64,000 bases of DNA from JACVRW01 sp963808545 (GCA_963808545.1 CAWEGB010000014.1:82152-146151); one strand, 5' to 3'; shown: positions 8,121 through 17,015, counted from the first letter of the stretch. The notes: generated by a model not told the origin, from the sequence alone. Translations and numbers: made by a program.

Positions 8121-9274
8121 CTGACCTCCTCGCGCCGCCCCGACTCGGACGAGCGCAGCACGGCGTCGCAGACCTCGGCGCAGCGGTAGCCGTCCTCGAA
8201 GGTGGCGCCGTGGGGGGCCACGTCGGAGTCATCGCGGATCGCGGTGAGCAGGTGGTGGAGCTCGTGGACGAAGCTGTGCTCCCAGCCGATGATGTGGCCG
8301 TGGGGCCACCACCACTCCCAGAAGGGGTGGTCGGCTTCGGAGACGAGCACGGTGCGGAAGCCCTGCGCCTGCGCTCCGGGCTCCGAGCCGGCGAGATGCA
8401 CCTGCAGCTCGTTCAGGCGCTCGAGGTCGAAGGCGATCGACCCCTTCGAGCCGTTGATCTCCCAGCGGAAGGCGTTCTTGCGTCCGGTGGCGAAGCGCGA
8501 GGCCTCGATCGTGCCGACGGCGCCGTTCTCGAAGGTCACGACCGACTCGAACGCGTCGTCCACGTCACGGCCGGGCTTGAAGGTGGCGGTCGTGCCCGCC
8601 ACCGACCCGACCTCGCCGACGAGGTAGCGCGCCAGGTCGATCACGTGCGCGCCCAGGTCGCCAAGGGCTCCGGAGCCCGCGAGCGACTTGTCGAAGCGCC
8701 ACACCTCGTCGTCGATCGTGCCCCACTCCTGGAGGTAGGAGCCACGGAAGTGGGTGATCTCGCCCAGCTCGCCCGCGTCGATCATCTCCCGTGCCAGCCG
8801 GACGGCCGGCACGAACCGGTAGTTGAACGCGCACATGTGCTTGACCCCGGCCGCCTCGACCCGGGTCCAGGCCTCGTACGACTCGTCGGCGTCGCGGCCC
8901 AGCGGCTTCTCGCAGATCACGTGCTTGCCCGCTTCGGCGGCCGCGATCGACGGCTCCGTATGGAGGTTGTTCGGCCCCGAGTTGTCGAACAGGCCGATGC
9001 GATCGTCGGCCACCAGCTCCTGCCAGTCGGTCACGTACGAGCCGAAGCCGTAGCGCTGGGCCGCCTCGCTCACGCCCTCCTCGTTGCGCCCGGCGATCGA
9101 CACCAGCTGCGGCATCAGCGGCGGCGGCCAGGCCATGTAGGCAAGCGTCTTGTAGGCGTTCGAGTGGGCCTTGCCCATGAACGCGTAGCCGAGCATCCCC
9201 ACGCCGATGGTCTCCACCTCCGCGCCGCCACCGGCAGCGCCCATGGTCACGAAGCCGACCTTTTCCTCAGACAT
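8102..9274 (-). CDS. Gfo/Idh/MocA-family NAD(P)-dependent oxidoreductase
   Basis: A 390-residue dehydrogenase. Residues about 22-50 hold the dinucleotide-binding start (IGVGMLGYAFMGKAHSNAY), followed by HVICEKPLGRD with the catalytic Lys and a C-terminal domain with GSGALGDLGAHVIDLARYL. Its WWWPHGHIIGWEHSF stretch is seen in sugar or inositol dehydrogenases of this family. ATG start; only 3 bp separate it from the upstream TIM-barrel gene. It is the last gene of the long minus-strand operon starting at 15591, so it probably oxidises a sugar or polyol intermediate together with the TIM isomerases. It is distinct from the first such gene at 2772. Confidence 0.9.
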   Translation of the reverse strand: MSEEKVGFVTMGAAGGGAEVETIGVGMLGYAFMGKAHSNAYKTLAYMAWPPPLMPQLVSIAGRNEEGVSEAAQRYGFGSYVTDWQELVADDRIGLFDNSGPNNLHTEPSIAAAEAGKHVICEKPLGRDADESYEAWTRVEAAGVKHMCAFNYRFVPAVRLAREMIDAGELGEITHFRGSYLQEWGTIDDEVWRFDKSLAGSGALGDLGAHVIDLARYLVGEVGSVAGTTATFKPGRDVDDAFESVVTFENGAVGTIEASRFATGRKNAFRWEINGSKGSIAFDLERLNELQVHLAGSEPGAQAQGFRTVLVSEADHPFWEWWWPHGHIIGWEHSFVHELHHLLTAIRDDSDVAPHGATFEDGYRCAEVCDAVLRSSESGRREEVSYRAAG

Positions 9275-9277
9275 GGC

Positions 9278-10279
9278 CTAGCCCTCGCTCGCGAAGGCGG
9301 CGTCGAAGGCCACGTTCGACGGCGCGAAGTCGGTACGGCGCACGAAGGCCAGCGCATCGGGCGCGCCCCAGTCGCGGTCCATGCCCGAGTCCTCCCACTC
9401 GATCGACAGCGGTCCCTCGTAGCCGATCCGGTTGAGCTGCCGGAACAGGTCCTCGAAGTCGACGTCGCCGTGCCCGGGGGACACGAACGTCCAGCCGCGC
9501 TCGGGCTCGCCGAAGTCGATGTGCGAGCCGAGGATCGAGCGGCGGCCGTCGAGCCGCTTGATCGAGTCCTTGACGTGCACGTGGTAGACGCGGTCGGCGA
9601 ACTCCTCGACGAAAGCGCCCGAGTCGAGGAACTGGTGGGCGAAGTGCGAGGGGTCGAAGTTGATCCCGAAGCCCTCGCGCTTCCCGATCGCGTCGAGCGT
9701 CTTGCGCGTGGTGGGGAAGTCGTAGGCGATCTCGGTGGGGTGGACCTCGAGCGCGAAGCGCACGCCCTCCTGGTCGAACACGTCGATGATCGGGTTCCAG
9801 CGCTCGGCGAACTCCTCGTAGCCGCGCTCGACCTCTTCCCAGTCGTTGGGCGGGAACGAGTAGAGCATGTGCCAGATCGGCGAGCCGGTGAAGCCGGTGA
9901 CCACCTGCACGCCCAGCCGCGCGGCCGCCCGCGCGGTGTCCTTCATCTTGTCGGCCGCCCGCTGGCGCACGCCCTCCGGGTCGCCGTCGCCCCATACGTC
10001 CTCGGGCAGCACGCCCTGGTGGCGCGAGTCGATCGGATCGCACACCGCCTGGCCGACCAGATGGGTGCCGATAGCCCAGCACTCCAGCCCGTTGCGCTCG
10101 AGCAGCTCGCGCTTGGCGCGAACGTAGCCCTCGTCGGCCAGCGCCTCGTCGACCTGGAAATGGTCGCCCCAGCAGGCCAGCTCGAGACCGTCGAAGCTCC
10201 ACTCGCCGCATTTCGCGGCCAGCTCCTCCAGCGGTAGGTCGGCCCACTGGCCGGTGAACAACGTGACGGGTCTAGCCAT
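9278..10279 (-). CDS. Sugar phosphate isomerase/epimerase TIM-barrel protein
   Basis: A 333-residue xylose-isomerase-like TIM barrel. Likely metal ligands: Glu in FALEVHPTEIAYD, Asp/His in INFDPSHFAHQ, His in YHVHVKD and Glu in LSIEWEDSG. It also carries HIDFGEPERGWTFVSPGHGDVDF before the last strand, as in inosose-type isomerases. ATG start with GAGAGGAAGAC upstream. It pairs directly with the Gfo/Idh dehydrogenase downstream (3-bp gap), a common partnership in which the dehydrogenase makes a keto-sugar and the barrel protein isomerises or dehydrates it. Substrate unknown. Confidence 0.85.
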   Translation of the reverse strand: MARPVTLFTGQWADLPLEELAAKCGEWSFDGLELACWGDHFQVDEALADEGYVRAKRELLERNGLECWAIGTHLVGQAVCDPIDSRHQGVLPEDVWGDGDPEGVRQRAADKMKDTARAAARLGVQVVTGFTGSPIWHMLYSFPPNDWEEVERGYEEFAERWNPIIDVFDQEGVRFALEVHPTEIAYDFPTTRKTLDAIGKREGFGINFDPSHFAHQFLDSGAFVEEFADRVYHVHVKDSIKRLDGRRSILGSHIDFGEPERGWTFVSPGHGDVDFEDLFRQLNRIGYEGPLSIEWEDSGMDRDWGAPDALAFVRRTDFAPSNVAFDAAFASEG

Positions 10280-10296
10280 GTCTTCCTCTCCTCGTC

Positions 10297-11103
10297 TCAG
10301 GTCGCGGGAACGATGTCTTCGGCCACCTCGATCGAGACGCCGGCGCTGCGGTAGCGCTCGACTTCGTGGGTGGCGAGGCCGGTGTCGACGATCAGCAGGT
10401 CGAGCTCCTCGGCACGGCAGATGGTGAGCAGCGAATGGCGGCCGAACTTGCTCGAGTCCACGAGCCCCACGCTGCGCGAGGCGTTGTCGCGGGCGGCGTT
10501 GACCACGTCGGCCAGCGGCCGGCGCGAGGTCGTGAGTCCCTGGTCCAGCGTCACGCCGGCCGAGGACAGGAAGGCCACGTCCATGCGCAGGTCGGCCAGG
10601 AACTCGATCGCCCAGCGTCCGGCGATCAGCCGCATGTGCTGGTCCACCTCGCCCGGGACGACGATCACGTGCAGTGGATCCGAGGTGATCTCGAAGGCGA
10701 TGGCGGGCGAGTTGGTGACCACGGTCAGCGGGCCGGGCGGAGTCGCCTCCAGCGCCCGGGCCAGCGCCAGGCCGGTGGACGAAGCGTCGATGTAGATGGT
10801 GGCGTTGGCCTCCACGAGGCGCTCCGCTCGGGCCGCGATGGCGTCCTTGGCGGCGCCGGCCTGCCGCACGCGCTTCTCCCAGTCGGTCTCGATCCGCTCG
10901 GCCGGGTTGCCGTCGACCTTGCGAGCGCCGCCGTGTACGCGCTCGATCAGGCCCTCGTCCGACAGCTCCGCCAGGTCGCGGTGAACGGTGATCGCCGAGA
11001 CCCGATGGTCGCGAGCCAGATCGGCCACCGAGACTCCGCCCTCGCGGCGGATCCGGTCGAGCATCTGCGCGCGGCGCAGGGCGGGTGGGACCGTCGAGCT
11101 CAA
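10297..11103 (-). CDS. DeoR-family transcriptional regulator
   Basis: A 268-residue regulator: N-terminal DeoR helix-turn-helix (VSVADLARDHRVSAITVHRDLAEL split over residues 25-50, then GLIERVHGGA) and a C-terminal sugar-phosphate-sensing domain with IYIDASSTGLALARAL and VDSSKFGRHS. TTG start at 11103 overlaps the creatininase stop as TTGA; the nearest ATG would cut into the first helix. It is encoded inside the operon it probably controls. Candidate sites are the palindromes at 15640-15688 upstream of the operon's first gene. Family members usually respond to a phosphorylated sugar. Confidence 0.88.
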   Translation of the reverse strand: MSSTVPPALRRAQMLDRIRREGGVSVADLARDHRVSAITVHRDLAELSDEGLIERVHGGARKVDGNPAERIETDWEKRVRQAGAAKDAIAARAERLVEANATIYIDASSTGLALARALEATPPGPLTVVTNSPAIAFEITSDPLHVIVVPGEVDQHMRLIAGRWAIEFLADLRMDVAFLSSAGVTLDQGLTTSRRPLADVVNAARDNASRSVGLVDSSKFGRHSLLTICRAEELDLLIVDTGLATHEVERYRSAGVSIEVAEDIVPAT

Positions 11104-11966
11104 ACGCGGTCCTCGAACTCCCGCCGCTTGATCTCGGTGGTGAGCGGGCGAAACTCGTCGATGGCCGCCACCAGGTGGTCGGCGAAGCGCTCGAAGGCCT
11201 CCTCGCCCTTCTCGGCCGTCGCCGTCATCGGGTTGCCGATCACGCCGGTCCGAGAGAACTCGTTGTGGTCCATGGGAAACACGAAGTACTGATAGCCCTG
11301 GAAGGCCACGTCCGGAGCCCCGTCCTGCTTGATGAAGCTCTGGGGCAGCCACTCGGGCACCTGCGCCCGGTCGTCTGCCGCACGCTCCATGTGTACGAGC
11401 TGGGCGTTGTGAGCGAGCACCTGCGAGGTCTCGAGCTCGGAGGCGTGCCAGCCCGGCGTCTCCTCCGGTGGGTTCTCGAGCAGGCCGTCGAGCATCCCGA
11501 TGTAGCGCTCGGCGTAGGGCTTGTACAGGCCGACGATCGCGCCGGTCTCGTACTTGATCCGGCGCAGCAGCGGATCGATCACCTTCGTGTTCGAGCCGTG
11601 CCCGTTGACGAAGATCAGCTTGTTCCAGCCGTGGTGGATGAGCGAGCGGGCGATGTCGTACCAGGCCTCGACCACGGTGGAGGTGCGGAAGGTGATCGTG
11701 CCCACGCCGGTCTCGGGCTCGCGCATGTGCTGGGGCGAGTAGCCCGCCCAGAAGGGCGGGGCGTAGGGCACGTCGGCCTTCTCCGCGGCCCGCCGCGACA
11801 CCTCGAGCGCGGTGATCGTGTCGGTGCCCAGCGGCAGGTGGGCGCCGTGCTGCTCGCAGGAGCCGATCGGGATGAGCACGATGTCCGAGCGCTCCCGAAA
11901 CCACTCGATGTCCGGCGGGGCCAGGTCGAGCAGGCAGTTGGAAACGGGTTTCTCAGGCTCGGGCAT
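11100..11966 (-). CDS. Creatininase-family amidohydrolase
   Basis: A 288-residue member of the creatininase family (creatinine amidohydrolase, formamide hydrolases such as MftE and ArfB). Metal-binding motifs are intact: IGSCEQHGAHLPLGTDT near residue 35, VNGHGSN near 115, and GWHASELETS near 175. These hydrolyse cyclic or linear amides. The start overlaps the UPF0261 gene by 14 bp. In this operon it could open a lactam or remove an N-acyl group from the imported compound, which suggests a nitrogen-containing substrate rather than a plain sugar. The real substrate cannot be deduced. Confidence 0.88.
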   Translation of the reverse strand: MPEPEKPVSNCLLDLAPPDIEWFRERSDIVLIPIGSCEQHGAHLPLGTDTITALEVSRRAAEKADVPYAPPFWAGYSPQHMREPETGVGTITFRTSTVVEAWYDIARSLIHHGWNKLIFVNGHGSNTKVIDPLLRRIKYETGAIVGLYKPYAERYIGMLDGLLENPPEETPGWHASELETSQVLAHNAQLVHMERAADDRAQVPEWLPQSFIKQDGAPDVAFQGYQYFVFPMDHNEFSRTGVIGNPMTATAEKGEEAFERFADHLVAAIDEFRPLTTEIKRREFEDRV

Positions 11967-13203
11967 TCATCGGCTCCTTCACGAGCGACAGGTAACGGGA
12001 CACGGTCAGGTCGGCGAAGTCGGGGTCGTCGACGTGAGCGTCGACCTCCTCGAAGGGGATGGACGGCGGCAGCGCGGCACGCAGCGCGTCGATGAAGGCC
12101 TGGTCGGCCTCCGGGTCCCACAGGTCGCCGCCCTCGACGTCGGCGAGCGAGAAGCCGCGGTTGGGGCAGAGCACCTGGACCGGGCCGCGGGCCTCGGCCA
12201 GCCGCGACGCCACCACGCGGCCGAGCTCGGCCTCCTCGTCGGCGGTCAGCCGCACGAGCGTGGCCACCGGGTTGTGGAAGTAGCGCTTGCGCTCCCGGTA
12301 GCGCTCGGGCAGGTCGGCGAGGGCTCCCTGGTTGAAGAAGTCCACGCAGCCCGGCACCACCAGCTGGGGCAGCTCGTGGGCGCCGGCCACCGTCAGCCGC
12401 GAGGGGCCGGTGGCGTGTATTCCCGTGGGATGCATCGAGTTGGCCAGCTCCGAGAGGGTGAAGTCGATGACCCCGGCGATGGCCCCCGCTTCGATGAGCC
12501 GCTCCATCGCCGGGCCGCCGACCCCGTTGGCGTGGAAGACCACCGGAGCCCACCCGGCCTCCTCGAGCTGGGGCAGCATCCGCATGACCGCGGGGGTGGT
12601 GTGGCCCAGCATGGTGATGCCCACGCAGCGCTCGCCCAGGCTCTCCGCCGGGCGCCCCGCGTCCCGGGCCATTCCCATCACGGCGGCGGCGGCGTTGTCG
12701 AACACCGTCCGCGAGATCGGGTTGATGCCCAGGATGTCGGTGACCGAGTGCATCACGAGGGTGTCGCCCTCGCCCACGAACGGGCCGAAGGGCCGGCGCC
12801 CGGATGCGCTCGGCGACACGATCAGCTTGGGCACCCCCACCGGCAGGCCGGCGACGGCGGCGGCCCCGAGCAGCGCCCCCTCGGCACCCCCGAGGCACAG
12901 CACGCCGTCGAGCCGGCCCTCCTCCCACAGCCGATCGACCACCGCCCGCACGCCACGCTGCATCTGCTCCACGGCGGCTCCCCTCGAGCCCGCCGCGCGC
13001 ACGGTCTCGAGGTCGCTCCCGGCCGCCTCGGCCACCTGCGACCGCGACACGTCGGGCTCACAGCCGGCCGCCTCACCCAGGATCCCCGAGTCGATCACCG
13101 CAGTGCGTCCCCCGAGCGCGCGAACCCGGTCGCGCACGTAGGCCAGCTCCTCGCCCTTCGTGTCGAGCGTGGCCACCAGCGCTATCTGTGGCGATTCCCT
13201 CAA
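11953..13203 (-). CDS. UPF0261 (Tm-1-like ATP-binding) family protein
   Basis: A 416-residue UPF0261 protein, the family of the N-terminal domain of plant Tm-1. Landmarks: ALVATLDTKGEELAYVRDRV at the start, GVLCLGGAEGALLG near residue 100, GVPKLIVSPSASG near 125, the mid-protein GITMLGHTTPAVMRM, NGVGGPAMERLI, and the late VDFFNQGALADLP. Structures of relatives show two Rossmann-like lobes binding ATP; no reaction is established to my knowledge. TTG start overlaps the upstream isomerase stop as TTGA. A second intact member lies in the divergent operon (22017-23273) and a broken third copy at 21213-21420. Confidence 0.88.
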   Translation of the reverse strand: MRESPQIALVATLDTKGEELAYVRDRVRALGGRTAVIDSGILGEAAGCEPDVSRSQVAEAAGSDLETVRAAGSRGAAVEQMQRGVRAVVDRLWEEGRLDGVLCLGGAEGALLGAAAVAGLPVGVPKLIVSPSASGRRPFGPFVGEGDTLVMHSVTDILGINPISRTVFDNAAAAVMGMARDAGRPAESLGERCVGITMLGHTTPAVMRMLPQLEEAGWAPVVFHANGVGGPAMERLIEAGAIAGVIDFTLSELANSMHPTGIHATGPSRLTVAGAHELPQLVVPGCVDFFNQGALADLPERYRERKRYFHNPVATLVRLTADEEAELGRVVASRLAEARGPVQVLCPNRGFSLADVEGGDLWDPEADQAFIDALRAALPPSIPFEEVDAHVDDPDFADLTVSRYLSLVKEPMNARA

Positions 13204-14105
13204 ACGGCCTGACCCACCGACTCGGCCGCCTTCTTCAGCCGGTCGATCGAGTCCTGCGTGTACTGGTCGTACAGGTGCGCGGGCACCGTGCCGGTGCCGT
13301 GGTCACGCAGGAACTGCTCCATGCCCTGCGAGCCCTCGCTCTCGGAGGCGTCGGTGATCTCGGTGCGGTCAGAGATGCGGCTGCGGTCGACCGTGGCCAC
13401 GAACTCGACCGTCACGCAGCCGTCGTAGCCCACCTCGTCCAGGGTCTGCATGAGCTTCTCCCAGTCGAGCGCGCCCTGGCCGCAGGGCATGCGGTTGTTA
13501 TCGGCCACATGGAAGTCCACGAGCTTGTCGCCCGCGCTTCGGATCGCCTCGGCCCAGTCGGCCTCCTCGATGTTCATGTGGAAGATGTCGAGGCTCACGC
13601 CGCAGTTGCCGCCCACGTCCTCGGCCAGCGCCAGCGTCTGGTCGGCGCGGTTCACGAAGTAGGTCTCGAAGCGGTTGAGCGGCTCGAGCCCGATGCGCAC
13701 GCCGCGCTCCTCGGCGTGGGCCTGGCACTCCTTCAGTCCCTCGACGGCCCAGTTCCACTCGTCCTCGGGCGAGCCCATCGGCACGACCTTGCCCACCGTC
13801 GAGGGGACGATGGTGATGATCTCGCCGCCCCAGTCGGCGATCTGGCTGATCGTGTCCTTCACGTACTCGATCGAGCCGCGCCGCACGTAGGCGTCCTCGT
13901 GCACGAGGTCGCGCCCGCCGGTCATCAGCGTCACCGCTCCCCAGCAGCCGATGCCGTGCTTGTCGAGCAGGCCCTTGATCTCGTCCGTGTCCCATACGGA
14001 CGGCTCGCCCGAGATCTCGATCGCGTCGTAGCCGCAACGCGCCAGTCGCTCGATCGTGTCCTCGATCGGCTCCGCGCGCATCCAGTTGTGCATGGCGAAC
14101 TTCAA
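13200..14105 (-). CDS. Sugar phosphate isomerase/epimerase (tagatose/psicose 3-epimerase-like)
   Basis: A 301-residue TIM barrel resembling ketose 3-epimerases and hydroxypyruvate isomerases. Ligand motifs: Glu in IGLEPLNRFETY, Asp in VSLDIFHMNIEE, His in VDFHVADNNR and Glu in VTVEFVA. LDIFHMNIEE and FHVADNNR are particularly close to D-tagatose/D-psicose 3-epimerase sequences. TTG start at 14105 preceded by AAGGAGGAG, a strong ribosome-binding site. It lies between the FAD oxidase and the UPF0261 gene in the minus-strand operon. The GSQGMEQFLRDHG stretch near the C-terminus is an extension I do not recognise. Confidence 0.85.
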   Translation of the reverse strand: MKFAMHNWMRAEPIEDTIERLARCGYDAIEISGEPSVWDTDEIKGLLDKHGIGCWGAVTLMTGGRDLVHEDAYVRRGSIEYVKDTISQIADWGGEIITIVPSTVGKVVPMGSPEDEWNWAVEGLKECQAHAEERGVRIGLEPLNRFETYFVNRADQTLALAEDVGGNCGVSLDIFHMNIEEADWAEAIRSAGDKLVDFHVADNNRMPCGQGALDWEKLMQTLDEVGYDGCVTVEFVATVDRSRISDRTEITDASESEGSQGMEQFLRDHGTGTVPAHLYDQYTQDSIDRLKKAAESVGQAV

Positions 14106-14118
14106 GTGGCTCCTCCTT

Positions 14119-15591
14119 CTAGAAACCGAGTTTTCCGGGGTTCATGATCCCGTTGGGATCGAGCGCAGCCTTGATCTGCCGAAGCGTTCCCAGCGCCGCG
14201 CCGTGCTGACGCTCCATGTACGGCGCGAGCTTCATCCCCACGCCGTGGTGGTCGTTCATCACTCCGCCCGCGGCGAAGGCCGCCTCGAGGCCCTCCTCCC
14301 AGATGCGGTCGTGGAGCGCCACCGCCTCGGGTCCGCCTCCGCCGTCGGGGACGACGAAACGGGCGTAGATCATGGTGCCCCACGCGTACCAGTGCGAGAA
14401 GTGCATGCGCAGCTGGAGGTCCGTCTCGGCGAAGGGCTCCTTGACCGCCGCGCGCAGGGCGTCATAGACCGCCTCGATGCGGCTGTAGGTGGCCACCACG
14501 TCGATCGTGCCCCACACCGAGGGCAGCTCGGGCTGATGAGGGGGGTGGTAGAAGTCGTAGCGCCGGTCCCACCAGATCCGGCCGAGCTCCGGGTCGAGCT
14601 CCTCGGCCCCGGCCTCGCGGGCGATGTTCAGGGTCGCGTTCTGCTCGGCCTCGGCAATGCCGGCGTCGGTGCCCTCGAAGGCGAGCACGGTGCAGACGCC
14701 GTCGAGCTCCTGCTTGACCACCGGTGAGAAGGCGAGCCGCGTGGCCTCGTCGTCGTACATGCGCACCACCGAGGGGCGCGCGCCGGCGGCGAGGGCACGG
14801 CGGATCGACTCCACCCCGGATCCGATGTCGGAGAAGCGGACGGTGGCGAACAGCCGCGTGGACGGAAGGGGCACGATCTGCAGGGTCACCTGCGTGATCA
14901 CGCCCAGCGTGCCCTCCGAGCCGACGAACAGCTGCGTGAGCTCGGGTCCCACGGCATGGCGGGGCACCTCCACCGTTCCGATCACCTGACCGCCGGGCAG
15001 CGCGACCCGCATCGAGAGCACCAGGTCCTCGATCTTTCCGTAGCGCGTGGAGAGCACCCCCGAGCCGCGGGCGGCCACGTAGCCGCCGACGGTGGCCCAC
15101 TCCGACGAGGCGGGGTAGTGGGGCAGCATCAGCCCACGCTCGTTCAGCTCTGCCTCGAGCCGGTTGCCGTTGACCCCGGCCTCACAGGTGACGGTGAGCG
15201 AGTGCTCGTCGATCTCGAGGATCCGGTCGAGCCGGGTGAGGTCGATCACCACGCCACCGTGGGTCGGCACCGAGCCGCCCTGCGTTCCCGAGCCGCCGCC
15301 CCACGCCACAACGGGGACCCGGCGGGCGTCGGCCAGACGGAGCACGGTGGCCACGCCGCTCTCGTCGTGCGGCGTGACCACCAGATCGGGGCGCCCCAGC
15401 GGGGTGCCCACGGCGCTCGCATGGAGGGCCATCCAGTAGGTGTCGGCGGTGTAGGCGTCGAGGCGCTCGGGGGCGGAGCTGACCACGCTCTCGCCCAGCT
15501 CGGCAGCCAACTCGGAGCGAAGGGCGTCGACGGTGGCCGGATCGGCTCCGGGCGTTCCGTACTCGGTTGGCAGCGGGCTACCCGACGTCAC
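14119..15591 (-). CDS. FAD-binding oxidase (GlcD/vanillyl-alcohol-oxidase family)
   Basis: A 490-residue flavoprotein of the glycolate oxidase GlcD/alkyldihydroxyacetonephosphate synthase family. The PCMH FAD-binding domain occupies residues about 45-230 (VVTPHDESGVATVLRLA, VPVVAWGGGSGTQGGS, SSEWATVGGYVAARGSG, GSEGTLGVITQVTL). The C-terminal cap ends with MNDHHGVGMKLAPYM and the family ending LDPNGIMNPGKLGF. It oxidises 2-hydroxy acids or sugar alcohol groups. GTG 15591 was chosen because AAGGAG lies 6 bases upstream. First gene of the minus-strand operon, whose promoter region holds several palindromes. Confidence 0.88.
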   Translation of the reverse strand: MTSGSPLPTEYGTPGADPATVDALRSELAAELGESVVSSAPERLDAYTADTYWMALHASAVGTPLGRPDLVVTPHDESGVATVLRLADARRVPVVAWGGGSGTQGGSVPTHGGVVIDLTRLDRILEIDEHSLTVTCEAGVNGNRLEAELNERGLMLPHYPASSEWATVGGYVAARGSGVLSTRYGKIEDLVLSMRVALPGGQVIGTVEVPRHAVGPELTQLFVGSEGTLGVITQVTLQIVPLPSTRLFATVRFSDIGSGVESIRRALAAGARPSVVRMYDDEATRLAFSPVVKQELDGVCTVLAFEGTDAGIAEAEQNATLNIAREAGAEELDPELGRIWWDRRYDFYHPPHQPELPSVWGTIDVVATYSRIEAVYDALRAAVKEPFAETDLQLRMHFSHWYAWGTMIYARFVVPDGGGGPEAVALHDRIWEEGLEAAFAAGGVMNDHHGVGMKLAPYMERQHGAALGTLRQIKAALDPNGIMNPGKLGF

Positions 15592-15639
15592 GCAACTCCT
15601 TAGGGCCAGGTTAACAAAAGCCGTCATGCCCTTTCAGGA

Positions 15640-15688
15640 CTTGACAACGAACTCTGCATGAGTTTTCAATACGTGTCAAGCATGCTTG
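15640..15688. promoter_or_regulatory. Nested palindromes and a candidate promoter in the divergent control region
   Basis: The 341-bp gap between the FAD oxidase start and the transporter start holds three perfect inverted repeats: CTTGACA (15640-15646) with TGTCAAG (15674-15680); AACTC (15650-15654) with GAGTT (15660-15664); and the 12-bp CAAGCATGCTTG (15677-15688). On the plus strand TTGACA (15641-15646), an 18-bp spacer and TTCAAT (15665-15670) could form a promoter for the transporter operon. This is where the DeoR regulator of the cluster would be expected to bind. The rest of the gap holds a decayed glyoxalase fragment. Confidence 0.55.
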
Positions 15689-15729
15689 TACCGCTGCGAC
15701 GTAACCAGGCCGCGGCCGTTGATCCGTCG

Positions 15730-15896
15730 GCCGAGACCCTGTCCATCGACGGCTCGGCACAGATGTATCTCCGCGACCCCGCGGGCAACCTCGGCGAGGT
15801 CGACCGCCGGATGCCTCGACACTGGACCATGAGGTCGTGGGGGAAATCGCTCTCCTCGCCGACGAGCGCCCCCAGAGCGACGAGGCGCGGCTCAGG
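15730..15896 (+). pseudogene. Frameshifted 3' remnant of a VOC/glyoxalase-family gene
   Basis: In one frame 15733-15803 reads AETLSIDGSAQMYLRDPAGN then LGEVD, the typical C-terminal metal-site region of VOC (glyoxalase) proteins (DPAGN.xEV). From about 15804 the match continues only in another frame as DASTLDHEVVGEIALLADE then RPQSDEARLRP, a tail I recognise from actinobacterial VOC proteins. One base gained or two lost near 15803 explains the switch. No N-terminal part or start is present. It sits in the leader of the transporter operon, so it shows that codons upstream of 15933 belong to something else. The family call is from motif recognition only. Confidence 0.5.
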
Positions 15897-15932
15897 CCGC
15901 CCGGACATTGTCTTGCGCTTGAATGCGGGGCG

Positions 15933-17015
15933 GTGTTAGTTACGCCCAGCTCGGCTTCGACGAGTGTGTCCCTGCGGAGGGCGCTGCGGATCACGGGTCT
16001 GGTGCTGCTTGCCCTGGTCATCGCGTTCCCGATCGTCTGGGTCCTGTTCATCGCGTCGGACACGACCTTCGGCCCGGCCATCGACGACCCCAAGAACTTC
16101 CTCATCACGCTCCTCAACGGCGTCACCGCGGCGGCGCTGTACTTCATCGTCGCCAGCGGCTTCACCCTCATCTTCGGGCTCATGCGCGTGGTGAACATGG
16201 CCCACGGCGCGTTCTTCCTGCTCGGTGGCTATATCGCTCTGGAGCTGCAGCGGAATTCCGTCTCGGGCGGGGACTCGGCGCTCGGGATCTCCAGCGCCCA
16301 GGTCGGCTTCATGAACTGGTTCCTTCCGCTGATGGCTGCGGGTCTCATCGTGGGCGGAGTCGGTCTGCTGATGCAGCAGGCCTTCCTGCGCTGGAACCAG
16401 GGGCAGGAACTGCGCCAGGCGCTCATCACGATCGCGGTCTCGATCATCGCCGCCGACCAGATGCTTGCCCACTTCGGCGGCGTGGCGAAGGACATCTCCT
16501 GGCCGCGGACCTTCGACAAGTTCGTGAACCTGCAGGTCGCGGGGGTGGAGTACACGCTCACGCGCATCGTGATCCTCGGCGTAGGCCTGCTCATCGGCGG
16601 AGCGCTGTGGTTCTGGCTCAAGCGCACCCGCACCGGGATGGTGATCCGGGCGGGCGTCGACGACCGCGACATGGTCTCCGCCCTCGGCGTGAACATCCAG
16701 CTGACGTTCGCCATCGCCTTCTTCATCGGGTCGGCGCTGGCCGGCATCGGAGGCGCCATGGGCGGGTCGTTCGCCAGCCTGGCCCCCGGAGTCGACGGGC
16801 TGTGGCTTCTCAACTCGCTGGTGGTCGTGATCATCGGCGGCATGGGGTCACTGGGAGGAGCCGCCATCGGGGCGCTGCTGCTGGGGCTGACCACCAACTT
16901 CGCCGCCGCCTACCTCCCGTCCGACTACACCTTCTACTCGATCATCTTCACGTTCGTGCTGCTGGCGGTCGTGCTCGCCGCACGGCCGCTCGGGCTGTTC
17001 GGCCGGCCCGCATGA
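15933..17015 (+). CDS. Branched-chain-type ABC transporter permease (LivH-like)
   Basis: A 360-residue inner-membrane permease of the LivH family with about eight to nine hydrophobic segments, the first at residues 15-40 (LVLLALVIAFPIVWVLFIAS). Family motifs: NGVTAAALYFIVASGFTLIFG, VVNMAHGAFFLLGGYIAL, and the late EAA-like GAMGGSFASLAPGVDGLWLL. The start is uncertain: GTG 15933 or GTG 15966; upstream in-frame codons are the VOC remnant. First gene of the right arm; it overlaps the second permease as ATGA. With the lipoprotein and two ATPases it would import a small organic acid, amide or amino-acid-like molecule. Confidence 0.88.
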   Translation: MLVTPSSASTSVSLRRALRITGLVLLALVIAFPIVWVLFIASDTTFGPAIDDPKNFLITLLNGVTAAALYFIVASGFTLIFGLMRVVNMAHGAFFLLGGYIALELQRNSVSGGDSALGISSAQVGFMNWFLPLMAAGLIVGGVGLLMQQAFLRWNQGQELRQALITIAVSIIAADQMLAHFGGVAKDISWPRTFDKFVNLQVAGVEYTLTRIVILGVGLLIGGALWFWLKRTRTGMVIRAGVDDRDMVSALGVNIQLTFAIAFFIGSALAGIGGAMGGSFASLAPGVDGLWLLNSLVVVIIGGMGSLGGAAIGALLLGLTTNFAAAYLPSDYTFYSIIFTFVLLAVVLAARPLGLFGRPA

